Shown here one piece after another: positions 10,147 to 19,837 of a DNA stretch of 64,000 nt; within the stretch, counting starts at the first letter, position 1; every line of letters starts with the position of its first letter. A program made the position numbers and the translations under genes. Source of the DNA: Pseudomonas gessardii (lineage in GTDB: Bacteria > Pseudomonadota > Gammaproteobacteria > Pseudomonadales > Pseudomonadaceae); NCBI RefSeq assembly GCF_001983165.1, contig NZ_MNPU01000001.1:372001-436000 (forward strand). The letters are read 5' to 3'. Below the pieces are notes generated by a model. The model ran no database searches. It was not told where the DNA came from and worked only from the letters and a program-made list of their open reading frames with translations.

Positions 10147-11556
10147 ATGAAACGCTACGAGAAATTTGCCGACGACATCGCTGAACTGATCCGCTCCGGC
10201 GTCCTCGGACCGGGCCAGCGGGTGCCGTCAGTGCGCTATGCCAGCCAGACCTATGGCGTCAGCCCGTCCACGGTGTTCCAGGCCTATTACCTGCTGGAGC
10301 GCCGTGGCTTGATCCGGGCGCGGCCGCGCTCCGGGTATTTCGTCAATACCCATGCCCCCAGCCCGTTCTCGGAACCGGCGGTCAGCGCCCATGTGCACGA
10401 GTCCACCGAGGTGGACGTCAGTGAACTGGTGTTTTCCGTGCTCGATTCGATCAAGGACCCGCAGACCGTGCCCTTTGGCTCGGCCTTTCCCAGCCCGACG
10501 CTGTTCCCCCTGCAACGCCTGGCCCGCTCCCTGGCCAGCGCCAGCCGCGAAATGGACCCGCGCATGGTGGTCACCGATATGTCGCCGGGCAACCCGCAAC
10601 TGCGCCGGCAAATCGCCCTGCGCTACATGGTCGGCGGCTTGATGTTGCCCATGGAAGAACTGCTGATCACCAACGGCGCCCTCGAAGCACTGAACCTGTG
10701 CCTGCAAGCGGTGACCGAGCCCGGCGACCTGGTGGCCATCGAAGCCCCTGCGTTTTATGCCTGCCTGCAGGTGCTGGAGCGCTTGAAACTCAAGGCCGTG
10801 GAAATCCCGGTGCACCCGCGTGACGGCCTTGACCTCAAGGTGCTGGCCCAGACCCTGGAGCGTTACCCGATCAAGGCCTGCTGGTGCATGAGCAGTTTCC
10901 AGAACCCCATGGGCGCCACCATGCCCGAGGTCAAGAAACAGGAGTTGGTCGAGTTGTTGCGCGGGCATCAGGTGCCGCTGATCGAAGACGATGTGTACGC
11001 CGAACTGTACTACGGCCAGCAGGCGCCCAAGCCGGCCAAGGCTTTTGACACCGAAGGCCTGGTGATGCACTGCGGCTCCTTTGCCAAGAGCCTGGCCCCT
11101 GGCTATCGCGTCGGTTGGGTGGCGGCCGGCCGCTATGCGCAAAAAATCGAGCGCCTGAAGCTGATGACCTCGCTCTGCGCCTCGATGCCGGCCCAGGCAG
11201 CGATTGCCGACTATTTGCAACACGGTGGCTACGATCGGCACCTGCGCAAACTGCGCTATGCCCTGGAAGAGCAGCAAAGCGCGATGCTCGCCGCCATTGC
11301 CCGCTATTTCCCGGCGCAGACCCGGGTCAGCCAGCCCGCCGGCGGCTACTTCTTGTGGCTGGAGCTGCCGGAGCAGACCGATTCGCTGAAACTGTTCCAG
11401 ATGGCCCTGGCCCAGGGTATCAGCATCGCGCCGGGGCCGATTTTCTCGCCGACCCAGCGCTTTCGTAACTGCATCCGTCTGAACTACGGCAGCCCCTGGG
11501 ATGAGGCGGCGGAAAAGGCCATGGAAACGCTGGGGCGGATTGTGCGTTCGTTTTGA
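10147..11556 (+). CDS. MocR-type regulator (GntR HTH plus PLP-dependent aminotransferase domain)
   Basis: The 469-aa protein has an N-terminal winged-helix GntR domain (residues 1-70, with SGVLGPGQRVPSVR and GVSPSTVFQAYYLLERRGLI). A fold-type I aminotransferase-like domain follows, with the PLP lysine in CGSFAKSLAPGYRVGW and the substrate-facing segment SSFQNPMG. MocR proteins usually bind DNA under control of a PLP-linked amino compound rather than acting as free enzymes. The target is often a divergent neighbour, but here the upstream gene is ccoG on the same strand, so the target is unclear. Confidence 0.9.
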   Translation: MKRYEKFADDIAELIRSGVLGPGQRVPSVRYASQTYGVSPSTVFQAYYLLERRGLIRARPRSGYFVNTHAPSPFSEPAVSAHVHESTEVDVSELVFSVLDSIKDPQTVPFGSAFPSPTLFPLQRLARSLASASREMDPRMVVTDMSPGNPQLRRQIALRYMVGGLMLPMEELLITNGALEALNLCLQAVTEPGDLVAIEAPAFYACLQVLERLKLKAVEIPVHPRDGLDLKVLAQTLERYPIKACWCMSSFQNPMGATMPEVKKQELVELLRGHQVPLIEDDVYAELYYGQQAPKPAKAFDTEGLVMHCGSFAKSLAPGYRVGWVAAGRYAQKIERLKLMTSLCASMPAQAAIADYLQHGGYDRHLRKLRYALEEQQSAMLAAIARYFPAQTRVSQPAGGYFLWLELPEQTDSLKLFQMALAQGISIAPGPIFSPTQRFRNCIRLNYGSPWDEAAEKAMETLGRIVRSF

Positions 11557-11653
11557 GGGTAGGCTTGAAATAAACCGGCCAAATAATCCCGTTGGAAGGT
11601 GCCATTTAGCGGTTTAGGATCAGCGCGTTCTCATTAAAACAGAGCGAGACGCC

Positions 11654-12115
11654 ATGAATAATCTCCTGCCGCCATTTTTTTATTTTCCATTGCCCATCCC
11701 GCCCAACTACATGCGTGTCGCAGAACAGCACGAAGTGCGCCAACTGGCTGGGCCAATGGGACGTCCTGTCGGGGATCACCGTTCGGCGCAAAAAATTATC
11801 GAACAGAGCACGGTCTTGAAGCACTTCCTCGACGGGCATCACCGCTGGCAGTTGGAGCATGATCTCAAGCAGCATGTGGGTGACTGGACGCAAGCCAATC
11901 CAGACCCGGAATCACGCGCCAATGCGGCCTATGACCTGGAAAGAGTGTTGCGTTTTATCGATAACCTGGACGAGCGCAAGCTCGACGGTAGCGATGAGCG
12001 CAACGGTAACATAGACGGTTTTGCCGAGAGGGGGGTCATCATCCAGCACAACTCGGAGGCGGGCTGCCTGGACCAGTTCGCCCGCGAAGGCTACGCGGCG
12101 TTGCGCGCTTTTTGA
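11654..12115 (+). CDS. Orphan hypothetical protein, 153 aa, with an EF-hand-like acidic loop
   Basis: Starts MNNLLPPFFYFPLPIPPNYM and continues as a hydrophilic, probably helical protein (for example SAQKIIEQSTVLKHFLDG, AYDLERVLRFIDNLDERK). Residues near 110-122 read LDGSDERNGNIDGF, which resembles an EF-hand loop (acidic positions, central Gly, then Ile) but has no partner loop. The N-terminal 20 residues are hydrophobic and Pro-rich but not a typical signal peptide. GAG precedes the ATG at a short distance. It is flanked by the MocR gene and a convergent SDR. I recognise no family. Confidence 0.65.
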   Translation: MNNLLPPFFYFPLPIPPNYMRVAEQHEVRQLAGPMGRPVGDHRSAQKIIEQSTVLKHFLDGHHRWQLEHDLKQHVGDWTQANPDPESRANAAYDLERVLRFIDNLDERKLDGSDERNGNIDGFAERGVIIQHNSEAGCLDQFAREGYAALRAF

Positions 12116-12147
12116 GGTTCGAGCGGTGGCAAGGAGTTTGGCCCGTG

Positions 12148-12894
12148 TTATCGCCCGCCCCCCAGGTCAACAAACGTCCCCGTGGCATAGGACGCCTTGT
12201 CCGACAGCAGCCAGACAATCGCCTCCGCCACTTCATCCGGCCGCCCGCCACGGGCCATGGGAATCCCCGATTCGAGCTTGCTGACCCGCTCAGGATCGCC
12301 GCTCAAGGCATGGAAATCAGTGAAGATGTACCCGGGGCGCACGGCATTTACCCGAATCCCCTCGCCCGCCACTTCCTTGGCCAGGCCGATGGTGAAGGTG
12401 TCCAGTGCGCCCTTGGACGACGCATAGTCCACGTACTCGCCCGGCGAGCCCAGGCGTGCGGCCACCGAGGAGACGTTGACGATGCTGCCGCCCTGCCCGC
12501 CATGCCGGGGCGACATGCGCAACAAGGCGTGCTTGGCACACAGGATCGGGCCCAGCACATTGGTCTTGAGGGTTTTCAGGATACGGAATTCGGACATCTC
12601 ATCGACGCGGGACTTGTGCCCGACAGTGCCGGCATTGTTGACCAGCGCAGTGACGCGGCCCAATTCGGCGTCGACCCGGTGGAACAGGCCAATCACTTCG
12701 TCTTCGATGCTGACGTCGGCGCGCACCGCAATGGCCTGGGCGCCCAGGGCGCGTACCTGTTCCAGTACCCGTAGCGCGGCGTCTTCATCGGACTGGAAAT
12801 TGATGCAGATGCGATAGCCCTGCCGGGCCGCCAGCAAGGCCGTGGCGGCTCCGATCCCACGGCTGGCACCGGTGATGACGACAACTTTGTCCAT
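12148..12894 (-). CDS. SDR family oxidoreductase
   Basis: Classical short-chain dehydrogenase/reductase of 248 aa. The N-terminus MDKVVVITGASRGIGAAT carries the TGxxxGxG nucleotide-binding motif. NNAG follows near residue 90, the catalytic Ser is in VNVSSVAA, and the YxxxK motif is YASSKGALD. The C-terminus ATGTFVDLGGGR is typical of FabG-like SDRs. NADPH preference is likely from the Arg/Ser pair in the first loop, but the substrate cannot be read. The frame is open to 12975; the internal ATG at 12894 gives the standard SDR N-terminus and has GGGGAG upstream. Confidence 0.93.
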   Translation of the reverse strand: MDKVVVITGASRGIGAATALLAARQGYRICINFQSDEDAALRVLEQVRALGAQAIAVRADVSIEDEVIGLFHRVDAELGRVTALVNNAGTVGHKSRVDEMSEFRILKTLKTNVLGPILCAKHALLRMSPRHGGQGGSIVNVSSVAARLGSPGEYVDYASSKGALDTFTIGLAKEVAGEGIRVNAVRPGYIFTDFHALSGDPERVSKLESGIPMARGGRPDEVAEAIVWLLSDKASYATGTFVDLGGGR

Positions 12895-12981
12895 CTGTAC
12901 TGACTCCCCATTCAACTTCAGCTGTTGGGCCCAAGAATACCTGTGCCTGCCAGGTTTTGCATGGACCGGGGTCAATGCCGG

Positions 12982-15075
12982 TCAGGGGGCGGCCGGCGGC
13001 GGCGCCTGTTGTTCCTTGGCGACGATGGCGCTCATAAAAGTGTCTGGCGGCAACGGATGGCCCAGCAGGTAGCCTTGCAGCGAGTCGCACCCCAGGCGGG
13101 TGAGGAAGTTCTGCTGCATGTCGGTCTCCACCCCTTCGGCCACGATGCGCAGGCCAAGGGCCTGGCCCAGGGCAACAATCGCCGAGACGATAGCCGCATC
13201 GTCGCTGTCATGTTCGAGGTCACGGACAAACCCGCGGTCAATCTTCAGCTCATTGGCGGGCAGGCGCTTGAGGTACATCAGGCTGGAGTAACCGGTGCCA
13301 AAGTCGTCGATAGACAGGTCCACGCCCATTTCCGAGAGTTTTTGCAGCACCGTCATGCTGGCATCGGCATCGCTCATGGCCGTGGTTTCGGTGATTTCCA
13401 GGGTCAGGCTATTGGCCGGTAGCTGGTGGCGTTGCAGGGCCTTGGCAACGCTGGTGACCAGCCCGGCATGGCAGAACTGCAGGGCCGACAGGTTGACCGC
13501 AATGCGCCAGTCACGGTAGCCCAGGGCAAACCACAGCTGCATTTGCCGGCAGGCTTCGTTGAGCACCCAGTCGCCGATGGCGATGATCAGGCCGGTCTTT
13601 TCCGCAAGCTCGATAAACTTGTCCGGCAACAACAGGCCGTGTTGTGGATGCTCCCAGCGCAACAGGGCTTCGGCGCCGATGGCGCGGCCGCTGAGGGCAT
13701 CGAACTTGGGCTGGTAATACAGGCGGAACTGCTGTTGCTCCACCGCAATGCGCAAATCCTGGAGCAGTTGCAATTGTTTGCGTGCGTTGGTGTTCATCGA
13801 CACATCGAAAAAGCTGTAGCCGTTTTTGCCCATGCTCTTGGCGTGATACATCGCCGCATCGGCATTCATCAGCAGTTCCTGGGGCGTGGCACCATTGCCG
13901 GGGAACATCGCAATGCCGACGCTGGCGGAGATGTTCAAGTCATGCTCGGCCACCCGGAACGACTTGTTGATCAGCCCCACCTGGCGTTCGGCCAGGCGCA
14001 GTGCATCGTCGGGCTGGCTCAGTTGCACCAGCAGCACAAACTCATCGCCGCCGATCCGCGCCAGGGTATCCTGGCTGCGCAGGTCTTCGCGCAGGCGCAG
14101 GCCGACCTCGCGCAACAACTGGTCGCCCAGATGATGGCCAAAGGCATCGTTGACCGGTTTGAAGCCGTCCAGGTCGATAAACATCAAGGCAAAACAGCCA
14201 CCCTGCTCCGCCACCAGCTGTGTTGCCTGCTGGATACGATCGGCTAGCAGCGTGCGGTTGGGCAGGCCGGTCAGGGTGTCGTGCAGGGCCAGGTGGGTCA
14301 GCTCCTGGTTGGCCTGGGTCAGGGAGTCGGCCAGCACGGCGGTGCGCGCTTCCAGCCGGGCGTCGAGCAACGAGGTCAACAGGGCGATGGCCAAGACCGC
14401 CAGGGTGGTCACCAAGACCAGGTTATCCAGGCCGCTGCCGCTCAGGCCATCCACCGAGGCCCCGCAAAAGCTGCCATCGGCAAAGCGCGCCGCCGCCATG
14501 CCGGTGTAATGCATGCCGACGATGGCCACGCCCATCACCACCGCCGCGCCGCCCCGTGCCAGGCGCACATAGGGGGTATTGCGCCGCAGCTTAAAGGCAA
14601 TCCACAACGCGGCGGCCGAGGCGCCCACGGCAATCAGCAGCGAGGCGCCAAATAACGTGGGGTCGTAGTCGATGCCCGGCATCATGCGCATGGCGGCCAT
14701 ACCGGTGTAGTGCATGGCACTGATGCCCGCGCCCATGATCAAGGCCCCAAAGCCCAGTTGCCAGGCCGGCAGGCGCGATTGGTTGACCAGCCACAGGGCG
14801 AACCCGCTGGACAACACGGCGATCAGCAGCGACAGCGCTGTTATGCCGATGTCATAGCCCAGGGTGATGGGCAGGCGAAACGCCAACATTCCGATAAAGT
14901 GCATCGACCAGACGCCAATCCCCATGGCCAGGGCGCCACCGGCCATCCACAATTGCGCCGCCCGGCCCTTGGCGGTGGCGATACGCCCGGTCATGTCCAG
15001 GGCGGTATAGGAAGCCAGGATCGCCACAAACAGGGAGATCAGCACCAGTGCGGGGGAATAACTGCCGGTCAGCAT
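12982..15075 (-). CDS. mucR: MHYT-GGDEF-EAL cyclic-di-GMP protein, MucR-like
   Basis: A 697-aa membrane protein. The N-terminal 250 residues hold a MHYT sensor with about seven helices and the three repeats SMHFIGM, AMHYTGM and GMHYTGM. The GGDEF domain has an intact active site (ARIGGDEFVLL). The EAL domain has intact catalytic motifs (GAEALLRW, NLSALQF, DDFGTGYSS, EGVET). Both activities are therefore possible. This architecture matches P. aeruginosa MucR, which raises c-di-GMP for alginate and biofilm control. The frame is open to 15318, but the ATG at 15075 (MLTGSYSPALVL) starts at the first transmembrane helix. Confidence 0.92.
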   Translation of the reverse strand: MLTGSYSPALVLISLFVAILASYTALDMTGRIATAKGRAAQLWMAGGALAMGIGVWSMHFIGMLAFRLPITLGYDIGITALSLLIAVLSSGFALWLVNQSRLPAWQLGFGALIMGAGISAMHYTGMAAMRMMPGIDYDPTLFGASLLIAVGASAAALWIAFKLRRNTPYVRLARGGAAVVMGVAIVGMHYTGMAAARFADGSFCGASVDGLSGSGLDNLVLVTTLAVLAIALLTSLLDARLEARTAVLADSLTQANQELTHLALHDTLTGLPNRTLLADRIQQATQLVAEQGGCFALMFIDLDGFKPVNDAFGHHLGDQLLREVGLRLREDLRSQDTLARIGGDEFVLLVQLSQPDDALRLAERQVGLINKSFRVAEHDLNISASVGIAMFPGNGATPQELLMNADAAMYHAKSMGKNGYSFFDVSMNTNARKQLQLLQDLRIAVEQQQFRLYYQPKFDALSGRAIGAEALLRWEHPQHGLLLPDKFIELAEKTGLIIAIGDWVLNEACRQMQLWFALGYRDWRIAVNLSALQFCHAGLVTSVAKALQRHQLPANSLTLEITETTAMSDADASMTVLQKLSEMGVDLSIDDFGTGYSSLMYLKRLPANELKIDRGFVRDLEHDSDDAAIVSAIVALGQALGLRIVAEGVETDMQQNFLTRLGCDSLQGYLLGHPLPPDTFMSAIVAKEQQAPPPAAP

Positions 15076-15254
15076 GGGTCTTCTCGAGGCTGATAATGCG
15101 AACGGCGTCCATGCCGTGGAAAAGCTGGAGATTGTAGCGAGAATAATTCTTGGGCAGTTGGAATATTGCCATAACGCCATTACTGGCAATGTATCGCGTA
15201 ACGGGGCCCAACAGTACATATCCGTGGTTGCGGTAACGGCGGTGTGGCCGATCT

Positions 15255-15280
15255 CCCTGTGGGCGCTGGCTCCCGCAGGG
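15255..15280 (-). other. Hairpin just after opmB
   Basis: Inverted repeat with arms CCCTGTGGG and CCCGCAGGG (one mismatch) and an 8-nt loop, right after the opmB stop. It resembles a degenerate REP element. There is no T tract on the minus strand, so it is more likely a message-stabilising hairpin than an intrinsic terminator. Confidence 0.5.
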
Positions 15281-15281
15281 G

Positions 15282-16733
15282 TCAGGGTTTTTCTTGCGGC
15301 TCCAGCTGGCCATCCCAACCGCCACCCAACGCCGCGATCAGTTGCACACTGGCCACCAGCCGGGTTTGCAGCAAGGTCAAGACCGTGCGTTCGTTGCTCA
15401 AGGCCGTGGCCTGCACGTTAACCACATCCAGATAGGCAATCAGGCCCGCCTTGTACTGGTTCTGGGTCAGGCGCAGGGATTCGCGCGCGGACTCCAGGGC
15501 CTCGTTGCTCACGCCCGCCTCGTCCTCCAGGACCTTGAGCTGAACCATATAGTTTTCTACTTCGCGGAAACCGTCGAGCACGGTCTGGCGGTATTTGGCC
15601 ACGGTTTCGTCGTAGGACGCTTCGGCACGGTCGACTTCCGCCGAGCGTTGCCCACCGTCGAACAAGGTCATCGCCAGTTTGGGGCCCACCGACCAGAAAC
15701 GGTTGGGCAGGCTGATCCAGTCGGCATAGGTACTGCTGGAATAACCGCCGGCCAGGCTCAGGGTCAGGTCCGGGTAGTAGGCGGTTTTCGCCACGCCGAT
15801 ATTGGCGTTGGCAGCGATCACCGCACGCTCGGCCGAGGCGATGTCCGGGCGGCGCTCCAGCAGTTGCGATGGCAGGTTGGCAGGAATCTGCGGCAAGGCG
15901 GGAATGTCCTGGCTCACCGCCAGGTTGAACGTGGCCGGGGGCTCGCCGATCAGCACCGCGATGGCGTTTTCCAGCTGCGCACGCTGCCAGATCAGGTCGA
16001 TCAGGCTGGCCTGGGTGCTCTTGAGCTGGGTCTGGGCCTGGGCCACGGCGTCCTTGCCGGACACGCCGGCGCGGTACTGGTTCTGGGTCATTTGCAGCGA
16101 GCGCTGGTAGGTCTCGACGGTGGCTTGCAGCAAGCGCGTCTGTTCGTCCATGACCCGCAGCTGCAAGTAGTTCTGCACCAACTCCGACTGCTGGCTCAGG
16201 CGCATGGCGGCCAGGTCGGCGGCGCTGGCTTGCTCACTGGCATTGCTGGCCTCCAGGCCACGGCGCAACTTGCCCCAGATATCGGCCTCCCAGCTCACCC
16301 CCAGCTGGGTGTTGAGGGTGTTGCGGATACCGCTGCTGGAGCTGCTCAAGCTCGCATTACTGCTGCCGGTGCCCTGGCTGGCGCGGGTTTTCCCGGCGCT
16401 CAGGTCAACGGTCGGGAAGAACGCGCCACGGGCGCTGCGTGCGGTGGCCTGGGCCTGGCGGTAGCGGGCTTCGGCCTGGGCCACGGTCTGGTTGGCCGTG
16501 TTGAGTGTGTCCACCAGGCTGTTGAGTTGCCGGTCGCCATACAACTCCCACCAGGCGCCACGGGCCAGGGCATCGCTGGGGGCGGCCTGGCGCCAGCCCT
16601 GGGCTTGTTTGTACTGCGCAGGCTCTGCGACTGGCGGGCGCTGGTAATCGGGGCCTACGGCGCAGGCGCTGAGGAGCGCGCCGCACACAATCACCGCCAA
16701 TGCAGGGGCCCGGAAAACAGTTGATTCGGTCAT
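15282..16733 (-). CDS. opmB: RND efflux outer-membrane factor, OpmB-like (NodT family)
   Basis: A TolC/OprM-type outer-membrane channel of 483 aa. The N-terminus has a lipoprotein signal with lipobox LLSACAVGPDYQRP. Two homologous halves follow, with long helices (for example QAEARYRQAQATARSARG, ESLRLTQNQYKAGL). It ends in an extended C-terminal tail. The ATG overlaps the muxC stop by 4 nt, so translation is coupled. As the last gene of muxABC-opmB it completes the tripartite pump. Confidence 0.93.
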   Translation of the reverse strand: MTESTVFRAPALAVIVCGALLSACAVGPDYQRPPVAEPAQYKQAQGWRQAAPSDALARGAWWELYGDRQLNSLVDTLNTANQTVAQAEARYRQAQATARSARGAFFPTVDLSAGKTRASQGTGSSNASLSSSSSGIRNTLNTQLGVSWEADIWGKLRRGLEASNASEQASAADLAAMRLSQQSELVQNYLQLRVMDEQTRLLQATVETYQRSLQMTQNQYRAGVSGKDAVAQAQTQLKSTQASLIDLIWQRAQLENAIAVLIGEPPATFNLAVSQDIPALPQIPANLPSQLLERRPDIASAERAVIAANANIGVAKTAYYPDLTLSLAGGYSSSTYADWISLPNRFWSVGPKLAMTLFDGGQRSAEVDRAEASYDETVAKYRQTVLDGFREVENYMVQLKVLEDEAGVSNEALESARESLRLTQNQYKAGLIAYLDVVNVQATALSNERTVLTLLQTRLVASVQLIAALGGGWDGQLEPQEKP

Positions 16734-19700
16734 AACGGAGTGTCCAGGGCAGCGTCGGTACGCACCCCGCGCCAGTCGTTGAAACGATGGCGCAGGCGGT
16801 CGAGATAGAGGTAAACCACCGGGGTGGTGTAAAGGGTCAGGATCTGGCTGAAGACCAGGCCGCCGATAATGGTCAGGCCCAGGGGCTGGCGCATTTCCGC
16901 GCCTTCGGCGCTGCTCAGCAGCAAAGGCAAGGCACCGAGGATCGCCGCCAGGGTGGTCATCAGGATCGGCCGCAGGCGCAGCAGGCAGGCACTGCGAATC
17001 GATTCCAGGGGCTGCATGCCTTCCTTGCGTTCCAGTTGCAGGGCCAGGTCGATCATCAGGATCGCGTTTTTCTTCACCACGCCGATCAGCAGGAACAGGC
17101 CCAGCAGCGAGATCAGGCTGAACTCGCCGCCCAGCACGTAGATCGACAGCAGTGCGCCGACCCCGGCCGAGGGCAAGGTCGAGAGGATGGTCAGCGGGTG
17201 AATGTAGCTTTCATAGAGAATCCCCAGCACCAGGTACACCGCCACCAACGCGCCGAGGATCATGAACGGCTGGCTTTTCTGGGTGGCGGCGAAGGCGTCG
17301 GCGGTGCCGGCCATCTTGGCGATCACATCTTCGGGCAAGCCGACCTTGGCAATCGCCCGCTCGATAGCGGCCGTGCCCTGCTCCACCGTGACCCCGGGCG
17401 CCATGTCGAAGGCAATGTCTTCAGAGGCAAACTGCCCTTCGTGGCTGACGCGGTCGTCGGCCAGGCTGTTTTCGTAGTGGGCGATGGTCGACAGCGGAAT
17501 CCGCGCGCCGTCAGCGGTAATCACCTGCACCTGATTGAGGGTAATCGGGTCCTGGGCGTATTTGGGGTTGACCTCCATCACCACCCGGTACTGGTTGAGG
17601 CTGTCATAAATGGTGGAAATCTGCCGCTGGCTGTAGGCGTTGTTCAGCACCGAGGTGACCATGTTCATGTCTACGCCCAGGCGCTTGGCCTGGTCGCGAT
17701 CGACAATCAGCGTCACCTGCTGCGCGCCCCGGCCTTCGCGGGCGTCGATGGCGGTCAGCTCCGGCAAGGCGCGCAAGGCGGCGACCACTTTCGGGTACCA
17801 CAGGCGCAAGGCGGCCAGGTCGCCACTTTGCAGGATGTAGGAATACTGCGAGGACGTCTGGTCGCGGCTACCGCCAAATTGCAGGTCCTGGTCGGCCATC
17901 AGCATCAAGCGGCCACCGGGCACCGGGGGCACGTTTTTGCGCAGGCGCTCGATCACCGCCTGGGCCGACAGCTTGCGTTCCTTGATCGGCTTGAGGCGTA
18001 CCAACATCACCGCGTTGTTGGTGCCGTTGCTGCCACCGATAAAGCCGGCCACGCTTTCCACAGCCGGGTCTTGCAGCACGGCCTTGCGGAAGATCTCCAT
18101 CTTCGGCTGCATGACACTGAATGACAGGCCGTCATCGCCGCGCACAAAACCGATCAGTTGCCCGGTGTCCTGCTGCGGCATAAAGGTTTTGGGCACCACC
18201 ACATACAGCGCAATATTCACGCCGATGGTCAGCAGCAGGCTGAGCAGGGTCAGGCGCTTGTGTCGCAGCACCCAGTCGAGGCTGCGGGCATAACCTGCGA
18301 CCATCTGGTCGTTGACCTTCTGGCTCCAGCGCTGCAAGCCAGTCTGCTGCCCTTTGACATGGGGCTTGAGCCAGCGCGCGCAGAGCATCGGGGTCAGGGT
18401 CAGGGAAACCACCAGCGACACGATGATCGCCGCCGCCAGGGTGATGGAGAACTCACGGAACAGGCTGGTGACAATCCCGCCCATAAACAGGATCGACAGG
18501 AACACCGCCACCAGCGACACGTTCATCGACAGCAGGGTAAAACCGACCTCCTTGGCCCCCAGGTACGCCGCCTTCATCGGCGCGATACCGTCGTCGATAT
18601 GCCGGGAGATGTTCTCCAGCACCACAATGGCGTCGTCCACCACCAGGCCGGTGGCGAGGATCAGGGCCATCAGCGACAGGTTGTTCAGGGAAAACCCATA
18701 CAGGTACATGATGGCAAAGGTGCCCACCAGCGACACCGGCACCGCGAGGGTCGGGATTAGCGAGGCGCGGAAGTTACCGAGGAACAGGTACACCACCAGG
18801 ATCACCAGGGCCACGGCAATCAGCAGGGTCATTTCCGCTTCATGCAGGGTGGCGGTGATCACCGGCGAACGGTCCATGGCCAGGTTGAGCTTGACGCTGG
18901 ACGGCAGCACCGCCTGCAACGCCGGCAACTGGGCCTTGATCTGCTTGACGGTCTCGATGATGTTGGCGCCGGACTGGCGGTTGATCACCAGCAACACCGC
19001 CGCATCATTGTTGAAGAAACCACTGTTGTAGCGGTCTTCGACGCCATCGCTGATCTTCGCCACGTCACTCAGGCGCAAGGCGGCGCCGTCCTGGTAGCGG
19101 ATCAGCAGCGGCTCATAGTCCTTGGCTTTTTCCAGCTGGTCGTTGGCCTGGATCTGCCAGTTGCGCTCGCCATCTTCCACCGAGCCCTTGGGCCGGCGCA
19201 CGTTGGCATTGGCAATGGTGTCGCGCACTTCATCCAGGGACACGCCGTACTGGTCCAGGGCCTTGGGTTCCAGCTCGATGCGCACCGCTGGCAGGGAGCT
19301 GCCGCCGATCTGCACTTCGCCCACCCCCTGCACCTGGGACAGGCTTTGCGAGAGGATGGTCGAGGCCAGGTCGTACAGCTGCCCCTTGGGCAATACGTCC
19401 GAGGTCAGCGACAACACCATGATCGGCGCCTGGGACGGGTTGATCTTGCGGTAGGTGGGCATGCTGCGCATGCCGCTGGGCAGCAGGTTGCGCGAGGCAT
19501 TGATCGCCGCTTGCACTTCCCGCGCCGCGCCGTTGATATCGCGGTCGGAGTCAAAGGCCAGGATCACCCGGGTCGAGCCCTGGCTGGACGAGCTGCTCAG
19601 GGTGGTGACCCCGGCAATCGCGCCAAAGGAACGCTCCAGGGGCGTGGCCACGGTAGACGCCATCACTTCCGGGCTCGCACCAGGCAGGCTGGCAGACACC

Positions 19701-19837
19701 ACGATCACCGGGAAGTCGATCTGCGGCAACGGCGACACCGGCAACAGGTTGAAACTGACACCGCCCAGCAACATGATCGCCAGGCTCAGCAGCATGGTGG
19801 CTACCGGCCGGCGAATAAAAGGTCCGGACAGGTTCAT
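16730..19837 (-). CDS. muxC: RND transporter MuxC (MdtC-like)
   Basis: Inner-membrane proton-driven RND subunit of 1035 aa. Starts [18 protein letters not shown]. The TM4 proton relay Asp pair is in [16 protein letters not shown] near residue 405, and the TM10 Lys is in [14 protein letters not shown]. The pattern of 12 transmembrane helices and two large periplasmic loops is complete. MuxB and MuxC form a heterotrimer, unlike homotrimeric MexB. It overlaps muxB by 4 nt upstream and opmB by 4 nt downstream. In P. aeruginosa the system exports aztreonam, novobiocin, macrolides and others; substrates here are inferred only. Confidence 0.94.
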   Translation of the reverse strand: MNLSGPFIRRPVATMLLSLAIMLLGGVSFNLLPVSPLPQIDFPVIVVSASLPGASPEVMASTVATPLERSFGAIAGVTTLSSSSSQGSTRVILAFDSDRDINGAAREVQAAINASRNLLPSGMRSMPTYRKINPSQAPIMVLSLTSDVLPKGQLYDLASTILSQSLSQVQGVGEVQIGGSSLPAVRIELEPKALDQYGVSLDEVRDTIANANVRRPKGSVEDGERNWQIQANDQLEKAKDYEPLLIRYQDGAALRLSDVAKISDGVEDRYNSGFFNNDAAVLLVINRQSGANIIETVKQIKAQLPALQAVLPSSVKLNLAMDRSPVITATLHEAEMTLLIAVALVILVVYLFLGNFRASLIPTLAVPVSLVGTFAIMYLYGFSLNNLSLMALILATGLVVDDAIVVLENISRHIDDGIAPMKAAYLGAKEVGFTLLSMNVSLVAVFLSILFMGGIVTSLFREFSITLAAAIIVSLVVSLTLTPMLCARWLKPHVKGQQTGLQRWSQKVNDQMVAGYARSLDWVLRHKRLTLLSLLLTIGVNIALYVVVPKTFMPQQDTGQLIGFVRGDDGLSFSVMQPKMEIFRKAVLQDPAVESVAGFIGGSNGTNNAVMLVRLKPIKERKLSAQAVIERLRKNVPPVPGGRLMLMADQDLQFGGSRDQTSSQYSYILQSGDLAALRLWYPKVVAALRALPELTAIDAREGRGAQQVTLIVDRDQAKRLGVDMNMVTSVLNNAYSQRQISTIYDSLNQYRVVMEVNPKYAQDPITLNQVQVITADGARIPLSTIAHYENSLADDRVSHEGQFASEDIAFDMAPGVTVEQGTAAIERAIAKVGLPEDVIAKMAGTADAFAATQKSQPFMILGALVAVYLVLGILYESYIHPLTILSTLPSAGVGALLSIYVLGGEFSLISLLGLFLLIGVVKKNAILMIDLALQLERKEGMQPLESIRSACLLRLRPILMTTLAAILGALPLLLSSAEGAEMRQPLGLTIIGGLVFSQILTLYTTPVVYLYLDRLRHRFNDWRGVRTDAALDTPL

